Assembly (NCBI GenBank): GCA_946480715.1
Contig: CAMLKK010000001.1
Location: 1 to 64,000, forward strand
DNA length: 64,000 nt
Origin: an uncultured Bacteriovorax sp.
GTDB lineage: Bacteria > Bdellovibrionota > Bacteriovoracia > Bacteriovoracales > Bacteriovoracaceae
Reading direction: 5' to 3'
In this document: positions 1 through 7,877 of the stretch, in pieces
Layout: each line of letters begins with the position of its first letter
Position numbering within the stretch: position 1 is the first letter of the stretch
Position numbers and translations under genes: made by a program
The notes under the pieces: generated by a model
What the model was told of the DNA's origin: nothing
Seen by the model: only the letters and a program-made list of their open reading frames with translations
Databases searched by the model: none

Positions 1-11
1 GGGCGAGTTTT

Positions 12-1310
12 ATGAAAAACCTACATTACAAAAATAACGTTTTAGAGTTGTCGCTCCTTCTCAACGAACTTCAACGTCCCATTCAAATTCTGGATTCGAT
101 TAAATGGGATGAAAGCGTAGAAGATTTCATCATCAAAAATAATTTCAAAGAACTCCCTACGATTGAATATCAAAAACGTCCTCTCAAGTATGATGCTCAT
201 AAAAAACTCCAAGAGTTTAAAGATCTACGTCTGAAGATTGAAAGAGAATTGGGAAAAAGTGATCCCATCGCTCAAATCATGATTCGCAATTGCCTACAAT
301 ACGAAGACGTTGTGAATATGCTGCTTGTACGCGGCCGCCATGAATTTTATGACTACTCTCGCAAGCTTTACGGTTCACCCAACGAAACAATGGGGGATGG
401 TAAAGCAAAACTTTCAGACATGGCCCATCTCATGAGTTCATTGCTTAATGGTCTTGATGAAAACATGTTGGGTGAAAAATTCGAACGTAACCTGACTTCC
501 CAGGAAGTTGTTGATCAACTTGCAATTAGACTTGGAAATTATTTTCAAGGTGAAAAAATTAAAATCAAACTTTCAGACGGAATTATCTCTGATGCTTCCG
601 CTGGATCTGACTATATCAAAATTAAAAATGGATTGAAGTTTTCCCAAAAAGACTTGGATATATTTGAAGTACATGAAGGTTGGGTTCATCTTGGAACAAC
701 TTTAAATGGAATTCATCAGCCGTTTGCGAAATGGCTTGCTAAAGGTCCGCCTTGTTCCACGGTCACTCAAGAAGGTCTCGCGGTTACAATGGAGCTTTTT
801 AACTTTGCCATGTTCCCACGAAGAGCAAAACGTTTAAATGATCGCCTCTTTGCCGCTCACATGGTGGAAGAAGGCGCAGATCTCTTACAGGTCATTGAAT
901 TTTTCAGAAACAAGGGACAAGAAGAAAGACAGGCCATAAAAAATGCTGGTCGAGTTTTTAGAGGAGCACCATTAACTGGAGGAGCTCCTTTCACAAAAGA
1001 CATCGCTTACCTCAAAGGCTTTGTCATGATTTACAATTTCATGCGGACTGCGATCAAAGAAAAGCGAACAGAACTTATTCCTTTCTTGTTCGCTGGCAAA
1101 GCAACGCTGGAAGATTTACCAGTGCTCTATCAATATCATCAAGAAGGGCTTATCGCCCTTCCTAAATATCTACCGCCGCAAATTAAAGACATGAATGGAC
1201 TTGCAATTTGGATGGCCTTCTCAAACTTCCTCAATACAATGAAGATTGAAGACGTCATGAAGACCACTGCAGAACATGTGACTAGTACAAAAATTAAGTT
1301 AAGTGCCTAA
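12..1310 (+). CDS. QEGLA-motif (DUF1704/MATCAP-like) putative zinc metallopeptidase
   Basis: The 432-residue protein carries HEGWVH (residues 221-226), an HExxxH zinc-binding pattern, followed by TQEGLAV (252-258). These are the hallmarks of the DUF1704 family, which is annotated in bacteria as flavohaemoglobin expression-modulating QEGLA proteins. It is related to eukaryotic MATCAP tyrosine carboxypeptidases, where the second motif supplies a further metal-ligand Glu. No signal peptide is seen, so it is probably cytoplasmic. The bacterial substrate is unknown. The gene starts 11 bases into the window, so upstream operon partners are not visible and a slightly earlier start cannot be excluded. 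Its TAA stop overlaps the TAG stop of the convergent GST gene inside CTAA. Family assignment is confident, function is not. Confidence 0.85.
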   Translation: MKNLHYKNNVLELSLLLNELQRPIQILDSIKWDESVEDFIIKNNFKELPTIEYQKRPLKYDAHKKLQEFKDLRLKIERELGKSDPIAQIMIRNCLQYEDVVNMLLVRGRHEFYDYSRKLYGSPNETMGDGKAKLSDMAHLMSSLLNGLDENMLGEKFERNLTSQEVVDQLAIRLGNYFQGEKIKIKLSDGIISDASAGSDYIKIKNGLKFSQKDLDIFEVHEGWVHLGTTLNGIHQPFAKWLAKGPPCSTVTQEGLAVTMELFNFAMFPRRAKRLNDRLFAAHMVEEGADLLQVIEFFRNKGQEERQAIKNAGRVFRGAPLTGGAPFTKDIAYLKGFVMIYNFMRTAIKEKRTELIPFLFAGKATLEDLPVLYQYHQEGLIALPKYLPPQIKDMNGLAIWMAFSNFLNTMKIEDVMKTTAEHVTSTKIKLSA

Positions 1311-1891
1311 GCAGGAATATCAGTCTCCGCAATTCCCGGACAATTTTTAAAACGCTCTAAAAAGCTTACCATCTCTGGATGTGGAGCAAGTGTAATGATG
1401 TCTCTAAACTGACCCCAATAGAGAAAACTAAAAAGGCTCATTGTCAGAAAGTTCCAGTCTTTTTCCGGTGTAAGTGTTTTTACCCAAGGAGTGAGATGAT
1501 TCAGGATGAGAGGAATGCGTTCTTTTTGTCTTTCAACATAAGTGTTTCCTCCGTTTACAATATCCAATCCGCCTCTTCTCAATGAGAATAAATTAACTCC
1601 AGAATCCATCGCAGCATCAATGGCAGAAAGAATGTTTTCTTCTTCAATCGTGAGTTTTTCCCACTGATTTTTTTCCGCAAGATAATTGTAGATCACTCGC
1701 GAATCATAAATCGTTTTATCGTTATCAATGAAAATCGGGATTTGGTTAATAGGATTAATTGACTTCAAATAATCACTATCATTTTTCTCTAAATAGTTGA
1801 TCGCTTTGAATTCGAATTTCTGTCCATGAAGGAGCAGACGCATTTTACGAACATAAGGTGAAGTGAGAGAGCCAATGAGTGTCTGGGCCAT
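1307..1891 (-). CDS. glutathione S-transferase family protein
   Basis: The 194-residue protein has a thioredoxin-fold N-terminus (residues about 1-78). It opens with a short strand followed by SPYVRKMRLLL and contains the cis-Pro segment NQIPIFID and the downstream glutathione-binding DSRVIYNYL. An all-helical C-terminal half follows, as in GSTs. The N-terminal residue that would activate glutathione is probably the Ser in the TSPYVRK stretch. It is a cytoplasmic transferase or glutathione-dependent reductase of unknown substrate. AAGGAAAA precedes the ATG at a normal distance. It is convergent with the QEGLA gene and shares the stop region with it. Confidence 0.85.
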   Translation of the reverse strand: MAQTLIGSLTSPYVRKMRLLLHGQKFEFKAINYLEKNDSDYLKSINPINQIPIFIDNDKTIYDSRVIYNYLAEKNQWEKLTIEEENILSAIDAAMDSGVNLFSLRRGGLDIVNGGNTYVERQKERIPLILNHLTPWVKTLTPEKDWNFLTMSLFSFLYWGQFRDIITLAPHPEMVSFLERFKNCPGIAETDIPA

Positions 1892-1958
1892 AGTTTTTTC
1901 CTTAGTGATTTGTTAGAATGAAAATACTTTTTTCTAAACAATAAATCAATGGTGGTCC

Positions 1959-3092
1959 ATGCACTGTCAGATGTTCCAAGATTCACATTGTACGTCCTGC
2001 GGGCTTCTTGGGTTGTCTTATGCAGAAGGACTCGAATTAAAGAAAAGAAAACTTTTAAACCTCATGCCTGAGGCAAGTTCTGTTCTCCAAGAAACGATTG
2101 TACCTGCAAGCGTTGAGGGGAGCAGGGGAAAAGTAAAGCTGGCGGTCTTCAACGAAAATGGAACGATTAAATTCGGCTTTACTGAGACATCAGGCACATC
2201 AAAGGAACTGGAGAACTGCCCACTACATATAAAATCGCTCAATGCTTTGTTGCCAGAGCTTCGATCTCTTTTAGAAAAATATAAAATTGAACCTTATGAT
2301 ATTGCTTCAAAAAAAGGAGAGTTGAAATTTATTATTCTCTCGGAGAGCACAAGTCATAAAGATATCCTCGTTCGATTCACTCTTCGCTCTAAAGAATCGT
2401 TAGATCGTTTAAGAAAATTGGCCGTCGAATTTCACGAAATCAACGATCGCATTTGTACAGTTACGGCAAACCTGCAGCCTAAGCATCAGGCGATTTTTGA
2501 GGGTGAAGAAGAATTCCATCTTTTTGGCAAACCTCATATTGAATACCAATACGATGATGTAACTTTATTTTTAGGTCCACGAAGTTTTTTCCAGGTTACT
2601 CCGGAAGTTGCACAAAAACTTTATCGTACAATTGGTGAGATTGTTCACGAGAAGAAGTTAGAATCATTTTTAGATCTTTACTGTGGTGTCGGGGCATTTG
2701 CTTTTTTTGCGGCGAAATCAGCGAAGAGAGTTTTAGGAATTGAACTTTCTGCAGAGGCGATTGAATCAGCAAAAGCAGCAATTCCATCCAATGCAATCGC
2801 AGGTGCAATTGATTTTAAGGCCGTAGATGTTGATGCTTTTTTAAAAACACATCCTGGAGACTATCAAGCAATCATGACCAATCCTCCGAGACGCGGATTG
2901 AATGCGGCCAGTATTGAAACGCTTATGAAAGCAAAACCATCCACACTTTTTTATTCAAGTTGTAATGTAGAGACGCTAGCGCGAGATCATGAATTGATTA
3001 AATCAGAATATAAAATTGAATCGGCCCAAATTTTTGATATGTTTCCTTATACGGAACATTTCGAAACGCTTATTGTTTATTCGCATAGATAA
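1959..3092 (+). CDS. rlmC: 23S rRNA (uracil-C5)-methyltransferase, RlmC type
   Basis: The 377-residue protein matches E. coli RlmC (RumB) in length. It has the iron-sulfur cysteines C3, C11, C14 and C87 at the same positions that I recall for that enzyme. The SAM-binding motif LDLYCGVGAF lies at about 238-247, NPPRRG at 308-313, and the catalytic cysteine in YSSCN (C335) is the nucleophile that attacks uracil C6. The N-terminal TRAM domain of RlmD is absent, which favours RlmC, the U747 enzyme in E. coli. It would methylate 23S rRNA in the cytoplasm. The last 23 bases overlap the convergent receiver gene. Confidence 0.9.
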   Translation: MHCQMFQDSHCTSCGLLGLSYAEGLELKKRKLLNLMPEASSVLQETIVPASVEGSRGKVKLAVFNENGTIKFGFTETSGTSKELENCPLHIKSLNALLPELRSLLEKYKIEPYDIASKKGELKFIILSESTSHKDILVRFTLRSKESLDRLRKLAVEFHEINDRICTVTANLQPKHQAIFEGEEEFHLFGKPHIEYQYDDVTLFLGPRSFFQVTPEVAQKLYRTIGEIVHEKKLESFLDLYCGVGAFAFFAAKSAKRVLGIELSAEAIESAKAAIPSNAIAGAIDFKAVDVDAFLKTHPGDYQAIMTNPPRRGLNAASIETLMKAKPSTLFYSSCNVETLARDHELIKSEYKIESAQIFDMFPYTEHFETLIVYSHR

Positions 3093-3453
3093 GTTTCGTC
3101 GCTTCGACGACTTGTTTTTCATCGAATGGTTTATTGAAAAATCTGTTGAAGGGATTTGAGTCACGGAACGCAGATAGTTCCGGATAATCCTCTAAATCGC
3201 CGCCTGAAAAAAGAAAGAAGGGAAAATTCTTGTGAGACATATTATAGAGACAAAGTTCTCCGCCAGTAGCGTGCGGCATTTTATAATCTGAGATGATGAG
3301 ATCGAATTCCTGGCCATCTTTTAAAATGTTCATGGCCTCAAGTCCGTTACTGGCCTTCGTCGTTTCACAAACAAACTCATCTGTCAGTATGAGTTCTAAC
3401 AGGTCCTGCAACATCTCTTCATCATCGACAATTAAAATTTTAAATGCTTTCAT
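3070..3453 (-). CDS. single-domain response regulator (receiver only)
   Basis: A 127-residue CheY-like receiver with nothing after the domain. Acidic-pocket residues D10 and D11, phospho-acceptor D56 in IISDYKMP, switch Ser in LFSGG (S83) and the conserved Lys in FNKPF (K108) are all present. It should therefore be phosphorylated by a histidine kinase and act through protein contacts. I take the ATG at 3453 (protein MKAFKIL) rather than the GTG six bases upstream, because the fold begins directly there. A GGTG lies just upstream as a weak ribosome site. No kinase is adjacent. The end overlaps rlmC on the other strand by 23 bases. Confidence 0.88.
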   Translation of the reverse strand: MKAFKILIVDDEEMLQDLLELILTDEFVCETTKASNGLEAMNILKDGQEFDLIISDYKMPHATGGELCLYNMSHKNFPFFLFSGGDLEDYPELSAFRDSNPFNRFFNKPFDEKQVVEATKLIYANKQ

Positions 3454-3556
3454 AAACACCAGTATATTTCGCCTTATGGCATAGGATAAATGAAATCTTG
3501 TAAAAAAGGTGTATAATTTTATCTAAATCTAAGGTTTCGCAATGGTTTAGGATTAT

Positions 3557-4156
3557 ATGGATAATATTTCACAATTCGGTTTGAGTAATGATCCAATTGA
3601 GTCATTCAAAATTTGGTATCAGGAAGCAGCAAAGCTTGAACAAAATGCTGAAGCGATGACAGTAGCGAGTGTGGACAGTGAAGGCCGCCCAGATGCGCGT
3701 GTTCTGCTCTATAAAGGTTTTGTCGAAGATGGAATTGCATTTTACAGCAATTACAAAAGCGTAAAAGCACAAGAGTGGAAACAAAACGCAGAAGCATGCT
3801 TAGTCTTTTATTGGCATGTGAGTAAAAAACAAGTGCGATTAAGAGGGAAAGTGAAATTGATGAGTCGAGAAAACTCCATCAAGTATTTCCAGTCGCGTGA
3901 TCGTGAAAGTCAGCTTGCTTCATTTATTTCAGAACAAAGTGCACCAATAAAAGACAAAGAGGAATTATTAAGGAAACTTCACTTGGCTAAAGAGAAGTTT
4001 GAGTCATCTCCTGTGCCGACGCCAGATCACTGGGGTGGATATATTTTTATCCCTGATGAAATTGAATTCTTTCTCTATGGCGAACATCGTTTGAATGATC
4101 GTTTTTTATACAAATTATCGGCAGGACAATGGACGATCTGCCGTTTGCAACCATAA
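3557..4156 (+). CDS. pdxH: pyridoxamine 5'-phosphate oxidase
   Basis: The 199-residue FMN enzyme oxidises pyridoxamine or pyridoxine 5'-phosphate to pyridoxal phosphate, the last step of vitamin B6 synthesis and salvage. Recognisable family segments are AMTVASVDSEGRPDARVLL, YSNYKSVKAQE, VRLRGKVK, the SPVPTPDHWGGY block and the C-terminal RLQP, equivalent to RLAP or RLNP in other PdxH proteins. It is slightly shorter than the E. coli enzyme (218 residues), mainly at the N-terminus, which is normal. The HIT-family gene follows after 18 bases on the same strand and is probably cotranscribed. Confidence 0.95.
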   Translation: MDNISQFGLSNDPIESFKIWYQEAAKLEQNAEAMTVASVDSEGRPDARVLLYKGFVEDGIAFYSNYKSVKAQEWKQNAEACLVFYWHVSKKQVRLRGKVKLMSRENSIKYFQSRDRESQLASFISEQSAPIKDKEELLRKLHLAKEKFESSPVPTPDHWGGYIFIPDEIEFFLYGEHRLNDRFLYKLSAGQWTICRLQP

Positions 4157-4174
4157 AAGTTTTAGGATGAGACA

Positions 4175-4582
4175 ATGATTAAATTTGCAGTTGACCCTGT
4201 TATTCAAAACAATTCAATTTTCATTAAAAATTTGCAGTTGAGTTCACTTTATATAAAAAATGATAAAGAGAATCCTTGGTTTGTTTTAGTACCTCGCAAA
4301 ATTGGAGCGACTGAATTAATAGATCTCACTCACGAAGAGCAGAGTGCTTTAATGGAAGAAGTGACGATCGTTTCTGAATTTTTAAAAGAGTACTACGAGC
4401 CCTATAAGTTAAATATTGGTTCACTCGGCAACATCGTTAAACAATTACATATTCATGTGATCGCCCGTTATCCAAATGATAGAGCATGGCCTGGGCCGAT
4501 TTGGGGAACAAATCCTTCAATGGAATTTGATCAGACTGAACTTGAAAATATAAAATCTAATTTTCTCGAGTACGTAGAATAA
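4175..4582 (+). CDS. HIT family hydrolase/transferase
   Basis: The 135-residue protein has the histidine triad segment as KQLHIHVIAR. The first His of the triad is replaced by Gln, as in a common proteobacterial HIT subgroup that also has the following DRAWPGPIWG block seen here. HIT proteins hydrolyse or transfer nucleoside monophosphates from dinucleotides or acylated AMP. The substrate cannot be told from sequence. A weak AGGATGAG ribosome site precedes the ATG. It lies 18 bases after pdxH and ends at a hairpin terminator shared with the convergent gene. Confidence 0.87.
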   Translation: MIKFAVDPVIQNNSIFIKNLQLSSLYIKNDKENPWFVLVPRKIGATELIDLTHEEQSALMEEVTIVSEFLKEYYEPYKLNIGSLGNIVKQLHIHVIARYPNDRAWPGPIWGTNPSMEFDQTELENIKSNFLEYVE

Positions 4583-4606
4583 AAAAAGGGCGGCTTACGC
4601 CACCCT
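4581..4606. terminator. bidirectional intrinsic terminator
   Basis: A GC-rich hairpin AGGGCGGC / GCCACCCT (one internal mismatch, loop TTAC) spans 4587-4606. It is bordered by seven A residues at 4581-4587, which form the U-tract for the minus strand, and by a weaker T-rich stretch on the plus side. The stop codon of the minus-strand HAMP gene lies inside the loop (4595-4597), so the hairpin starts within that coding sequence. Confidence 0.75.
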
Positions 4607-5137
4607 TCCTTGTTCTCTATCTTTTTCTTCATTCTCAGTTTGTTCAACAGTATCTTTGTCAGAGTGGGCCTTCAAGCTATCAATGTATTTATTGATAGAC
4701 TCTGGTACTTCCTGGAAAAAGTCATCATCACGAAAATAGATTTTGCTATTAAGTGGTGATGAATCGATCGCTGCTTGCGTGAAGTAACGGTTTAAGCGGT
4801 AAAGAGGTCCGGCAATTTTGTGAGAGTAGAAGAGTCCCCATAGACCAGCAATTGTAGAGATCGATGCGGCCACAACTATAAATACATGAGTCATGAATTT
4901 TTTCTGCTCATGAATCATAAGGAAAAACGGGTGATCCGGTGGAAGATTAAGTGCTTCTCCACGTTGCATATACGAGTGGAAGAAGTAATCATTCGCCAGA
5001 TAGATCACTGACATTGAACATATCGAGATTAACAACAACGACAACATAAACTGAATTTGAAAGTCATTGTTAATTAAGAATTTTTTCTCTCTTAAGAGCA
5101 AGCTGACGAGTGGAATTCTTTTTTTTGTTGATTGCAT
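4595..5137 (-). CDS. two-helix membrane protein with HAMP-like segment
   Basis: About 180 residues. A charged N-terminus is followed by a first membrane helix (about residues 25-45), a short periplasmic loop containing the LPPDHPFF stretch, a second helix (about 82-103), then KIAGPLYRLNRYF, which resembles the start of a HAMP linker, and a charged C-terminal tail. There is no kinase, cyclase or methyl-accepting domain, so any signalling output must come from a partner. I chose the ATG at 5137 (MQSTKKR) because AGGA sits seven bases upstream. An in-frame ATG at 5170 would overlap the upstream gene and lacks such a site. It is probably cotranscribed with the preceding coiled-coil gene. Specific function unknown. 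Confidence 0.75.
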   Translation of the reverse strand: MQSTKKRIPLVSLLLREKKFLINNDFQIQFMLSLLLISICSMSVIYLANDYFFHSYMQRGEALNLPPDHPFFLMIHEQKKFMTHVFIVVAASISTIAGLWGLFYSHKIAGPLYRLNRYFTQAAIDSSPLNSKIYFRDDDFFQEVPESINKYIDSLKAHSDKDTVEQTENEEKDREQGRVA

Positions 5138-5153
5138 AGTGTGGTCCTGATTA

Positions 5154-5918
5154 TTATTGATTGGCGCCATATCTCATTTCCTCTTTTTCTTCTTGGTTGT
5201 AATCCATTTCAATTAGTTTCGATTCAATTGAAGTTCCATCATTAAGCGGATCATCGATAAAGTCATCCACTTCTTTAGGCTTTTTCTTTTTTGAGAACGA
5301 AGCCACCGTTCTGCTTACATCACCTTGTTGCTTGAACGCCATGATTCTTTCCGTGAATCCATCTTCCCTGATAAGCTCGTTGATGTATTCAATTTCTTCA
5401 GGGTTTAAACCGTTTTCCGTTAACGATTTAATTAAATTCACTTCGGGATAAGTGTAATTTTCCTGAAGCATAAGATAGTACACAAATCGCGGATCCCATT
5501 TTTCAGTATTACTTACTTCTTCACGTAACTTGTTCTTTTTCTCAATAATCTTGTCTTGGAGACGTTTGATGTCCTTAACAGTACTATTGCGGTCTAAAAA
5601 ACTTTGCTCCAACATGGCCTGCAATTCTTTTACGCCTTCTACATGATCGAACTTTTCCTTGGCGACTTTAATTTCTGCCTTCGTTTCATCATCAATGGCC
5701 ACGTTATTTTCATTAATAACGGCACCAATCTTATCCAGATCCCTTCTGTGCTTTTTCGACAGCAAGCTCTGTTTTTGAGCTTCTGGCGCGGATAGAGCTT
5801 CTTGCTCGCCCCCTTCATTTTCTAGAGCAGCCGTGGATAGGCGATCGCTTCTGAGGTAGGTGTAAACGCCCCAGAGAACCACTAATCCGGCAAAGGCCAA
5901 CATTGAGAGTGTTCTCAT
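5154..5918 (-). CDS. membrane-anchored coiled-coil protein of unknown function
   Basis: The 254-residue protein has a single N-terminal hydrophobic segment (about residues 4-22). The rest is very rich in Glu, Lys, Asp and Gln with long predicted helical or coiled-coil stretches (about 55-150) and a Lys-rich patch KKKKP near the C-terminus. I recognise no family. The topology suggests an inner-membrane anchor with the charged part on one side. It precedes the HAMP-like membrane gene by 16 bases when that gene's better start is used, so the two are likely one operon and may act together. Confidence 0.65.
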   Translation of the reverse strand: MRTLSMLAFAGLVVLWGVYTYLRSDRLSTAALENEGGEQEALSAPEAQKQSLLSKKHRRDLDKIGAVINENNVAIDDETKAEIKVAKEKFDHVEGVKELQAMLEQSFLDRNSTVKDIKRLQDKIIEKKNKLREEVSNTEKWDPRFVYYLMLQENYTYPEVNLIKSLTENGLNPEEIEYINELIREDGFTERIMAFKQQGDVSRTVASFSKKKKPKEVDDFIDDPLNDGTSIESKLIEMDYNQEEKEEMRYGANQ

Positions 5919-6126
5919 AATTGTTATTCTTTTTGGTGATTGGATTTTGCTCTAACCAAAGACGTGCCACTGAACAAAATCACCTGTTGATTGAATTAAT
6001 GATAATGAATCTTTTGGAGGGGAGGAAGAAGTTGACTGAACTAATCCGAAAAAGAGAGTAGATCCAAGCGTTTAAGGGCGAAAATCGATAAAAATCCGCT
6101 TTCTTGATAATGCTTTAAAAACGACC

Positions 6127-6157
6127 AAAAAAAAAGGCAGGGTGATTAAACCCTGCC
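6127..6157 (-). terminator. intrinsic terminator
   Basis: Perfect 8-bp arms GGCAGGGT (6136-6143) and ACCCTGCC (6150-6157) with a 6-base loop, followed on the minus strand by nine T residues (6127-6135). It lies about 38 bases past the stop of the minus-strand gene that ends at 6196. The remainder of 5919-6195 shows no supported gene. Confidence 0.9.
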
Positions 6158-6195
6158 TTCTTATGTTCACTTAGGTTATTCACCTCTATACAATC

Positions 6196-6753
6196 TTATT
6201 TCCCAACACTCGCAGGCATACGGCCTGCACTACCGAAGGCACCCTTATCTTCTTGTTGCTTAAGTTGCATCAGTGCAATTTGATCAGCGGATTTTCGCGC
6301 TTCAATCGCTAAATCAGTATTGACCTTAATAAGGTTTTTCATCTCTTCAGTTGGCTTAATTTTTTCAAGCTGACGTTGGTATTCCATCATTGTTTTTGTT
6401 GTAGCGACAAGTTCTCGCTTAAGATTTTTAGATTCTTCAGCAAATTTGTTTTCAAGAAACTCTTGTGCTTTTTCGTTGTTAATTGATTTTTCAACCAATC
6501 GTTCTTTTGATTTTTTTAATTCGTATTCAAGATAGGTAATCTTGTTTTCATAAAGTTTCTGTTGTTGTTCAAGAAGTTTAGTAAGATACATGATCTTCGC
6601 TTCTTTCTGAGTTTCAGATTTTTCTTCAGGATTAGTTGTTGTAAATCCTAATGTGCGTTCTTTTCCAGCATCAGTCCAATATGTTTCAAATGCCATAAGT
6701 GGTGAAGCGAATACAGAAGTCATTACAGTAAGAACGAGTAAACGCGCTTTCAT
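6196..6753 (-). CDS. secreted coiled-coil protein of unknown function
   Basis: The 185-residue protein has an N-terminal signal peptide (residues about 1-21, cleavage likely after SPLMA). The mature protein is almost entirely charged helix with heptad-like spacing from about residue 50 to 160, ending in a Gly/Ala-rich tail. No family is recognised. It is probably periplasmic and could be a coiled-coil scaffold or chaperone. AAAGGAAAG lies just upstream of the ATG. An intrinsic terminator follows, so it appears to be transcribed alone or as the end of a unit with the upstream HEARH gene. Confidence 0.7.
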   Translation of the reverse strand: MKARLLVLTVMTSVFASPLMAFETYWTDAGKERTLGFTTTNPEEKSETQKEAKIMYLTKLLEQQQKLYENKITYLEYELKKSKERLVEKSINNEKAQEFLENKFAEESKNLKRELVATTKTMMEYQRQLEKIKPTEEMKNLIKVNTDLAIEARKSADQIALMQLKQQEDKGAFGSAGRMPASVGK

Positions 6754-6828
6754 AGTCTTTCCTTTTTAAAAGTCGGCCTTTGAAAACATTTCGGTGGTTG
6801 GAAATGAATACTTTAGGAAAAAGATAGA

Positions 6829-7776
6829 TTATTTGACCATTTCAGGTTTGGCGTTCCAATTTTCAACAGCTTCACCTGTGAATGTGTTTTGTAAAACGCG
6901 CGACTGGGAATCAAGGACAGTGAGAAGCAGAATTTCTCTCTCACGTTCAGTACATAAGTCACCGCAGGCCTTAAGCATTTCGGATACAACTTGTGCACTC
7001 ACAGTATATGGACCGTTGCTGTTTTCATCGCAAGCATAGAATCCTTCGAGGTCATGACCACGAGGGCAGAGTGCGTGAACATAAGCGAGACTTTCCGCGT
7101 GTCCATCGCTGTGACGTGCTTCATGAAAAAGTACACCCAATCGATGAATACTGTTAGAGATAGAATCAGGTTCGTTATTATTGATATTAAAACGTCTGTT
7201 AAATAATCCTTCTCCAATTTGTAGAATACCAACTCTAGGTGAATTAACCACTATCGTTTCTGTGCTAAAGAGACCATTAGGTAATTTGAATTTAAGAAGT
7301 TGTTTTTTCTTTTTTCCTTCCAAATAAATTGAAGCACCAGCATTTGTCATGACAACTAATGGTGAGAGGCCTTCATCTTCCTGTGCGGTTTCCTCTTCAG
7401 GGTTGTTGAGTGAGTAAGGAATGATATCAGCATTGGGATAGGTCACATTTTCTTTATGAACAAGAATATTTTCCTGCTTAAAAATTTTACGAGGTGAAAA
7501 GGCCTTTTCATCGATAATGATAGAAACTCTTTTTTGCAGCCAGTGTTCGAGTTCAACAGCATTCAGCTCTTCGATTCCTAGAAGAGAAAGAACATCGCGC
7601 TCTGATTCAGAATGCTCAAATTGGAGAAGCTTCATGCGTTCTATGTCTTTAATCAGGGTTTTTTTATGGGCCTTTGGAACCTTGCTTGAAAAGGTAAAGG
7701 CATGGGACTTCTGGGCCGCCATCAGGGCCATGAACATTAAACAGAATATAAGGAGAGATTGTTTTAAAATTCCCAT
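6829..7776 (-). CDS. exported protein with HExxH motif, putative zinc hydrolase
   Basis: The 315-residue protein has a signal peptide (about residues 1-26, ending KSHA). It carries LFHEARHSDGH, an HExxH pattern at H218-E219-H222 with D224 and H226 immediately after. Cysteines at about 237, 249, 271 and 275 could form disulfides in the periplasm. The motif suggests a metallopeptidase-like active site, but the family is not one I can name, and HExxH alone is weak evidence. The gene lies about 75 bases before the secreted coiled-coil gene on the same strand and is divergent from the ABC1-kinase lipoprotein gene. Confidence 0.65.
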   Translation of the reverse strand: MGILKQSLLIFCLMFMALMAAQKSHAFTFSSKVPKAHKKTLIKDIERMKLLQFEHSESERDVLSLLGIEELNAVELEHWLQKRVSIIIDEKAFSPRKIFKQENILVHKENVTYPNADIIPYSLNNPEEETAQEDEGLSPLVVMTNAGASIYLEGKKKKQLLKFKLPNGLFSTETIVVNSPRVGILQIGEGLFNRRFNINNNEPDSISNSIHRLGVLFHEARHSDGHAESLAYVHALCPRGHDLEGFYACDENSNGPYTVSAQVVSEMLKACGDLCTEREREILLLTVLDSQSRVLQNTFTGEAVENWNAKPEMVK

Positions 7777-7877
7777 AGTTAACCAAGAATAGCTTGTCTT
7801 TGGATGGGGGAGAATAGGACCGGGTAATTCTTTCAGGACTGTCTAATTTTTGAGAGCGCCGATCCGATAAGTAACCT

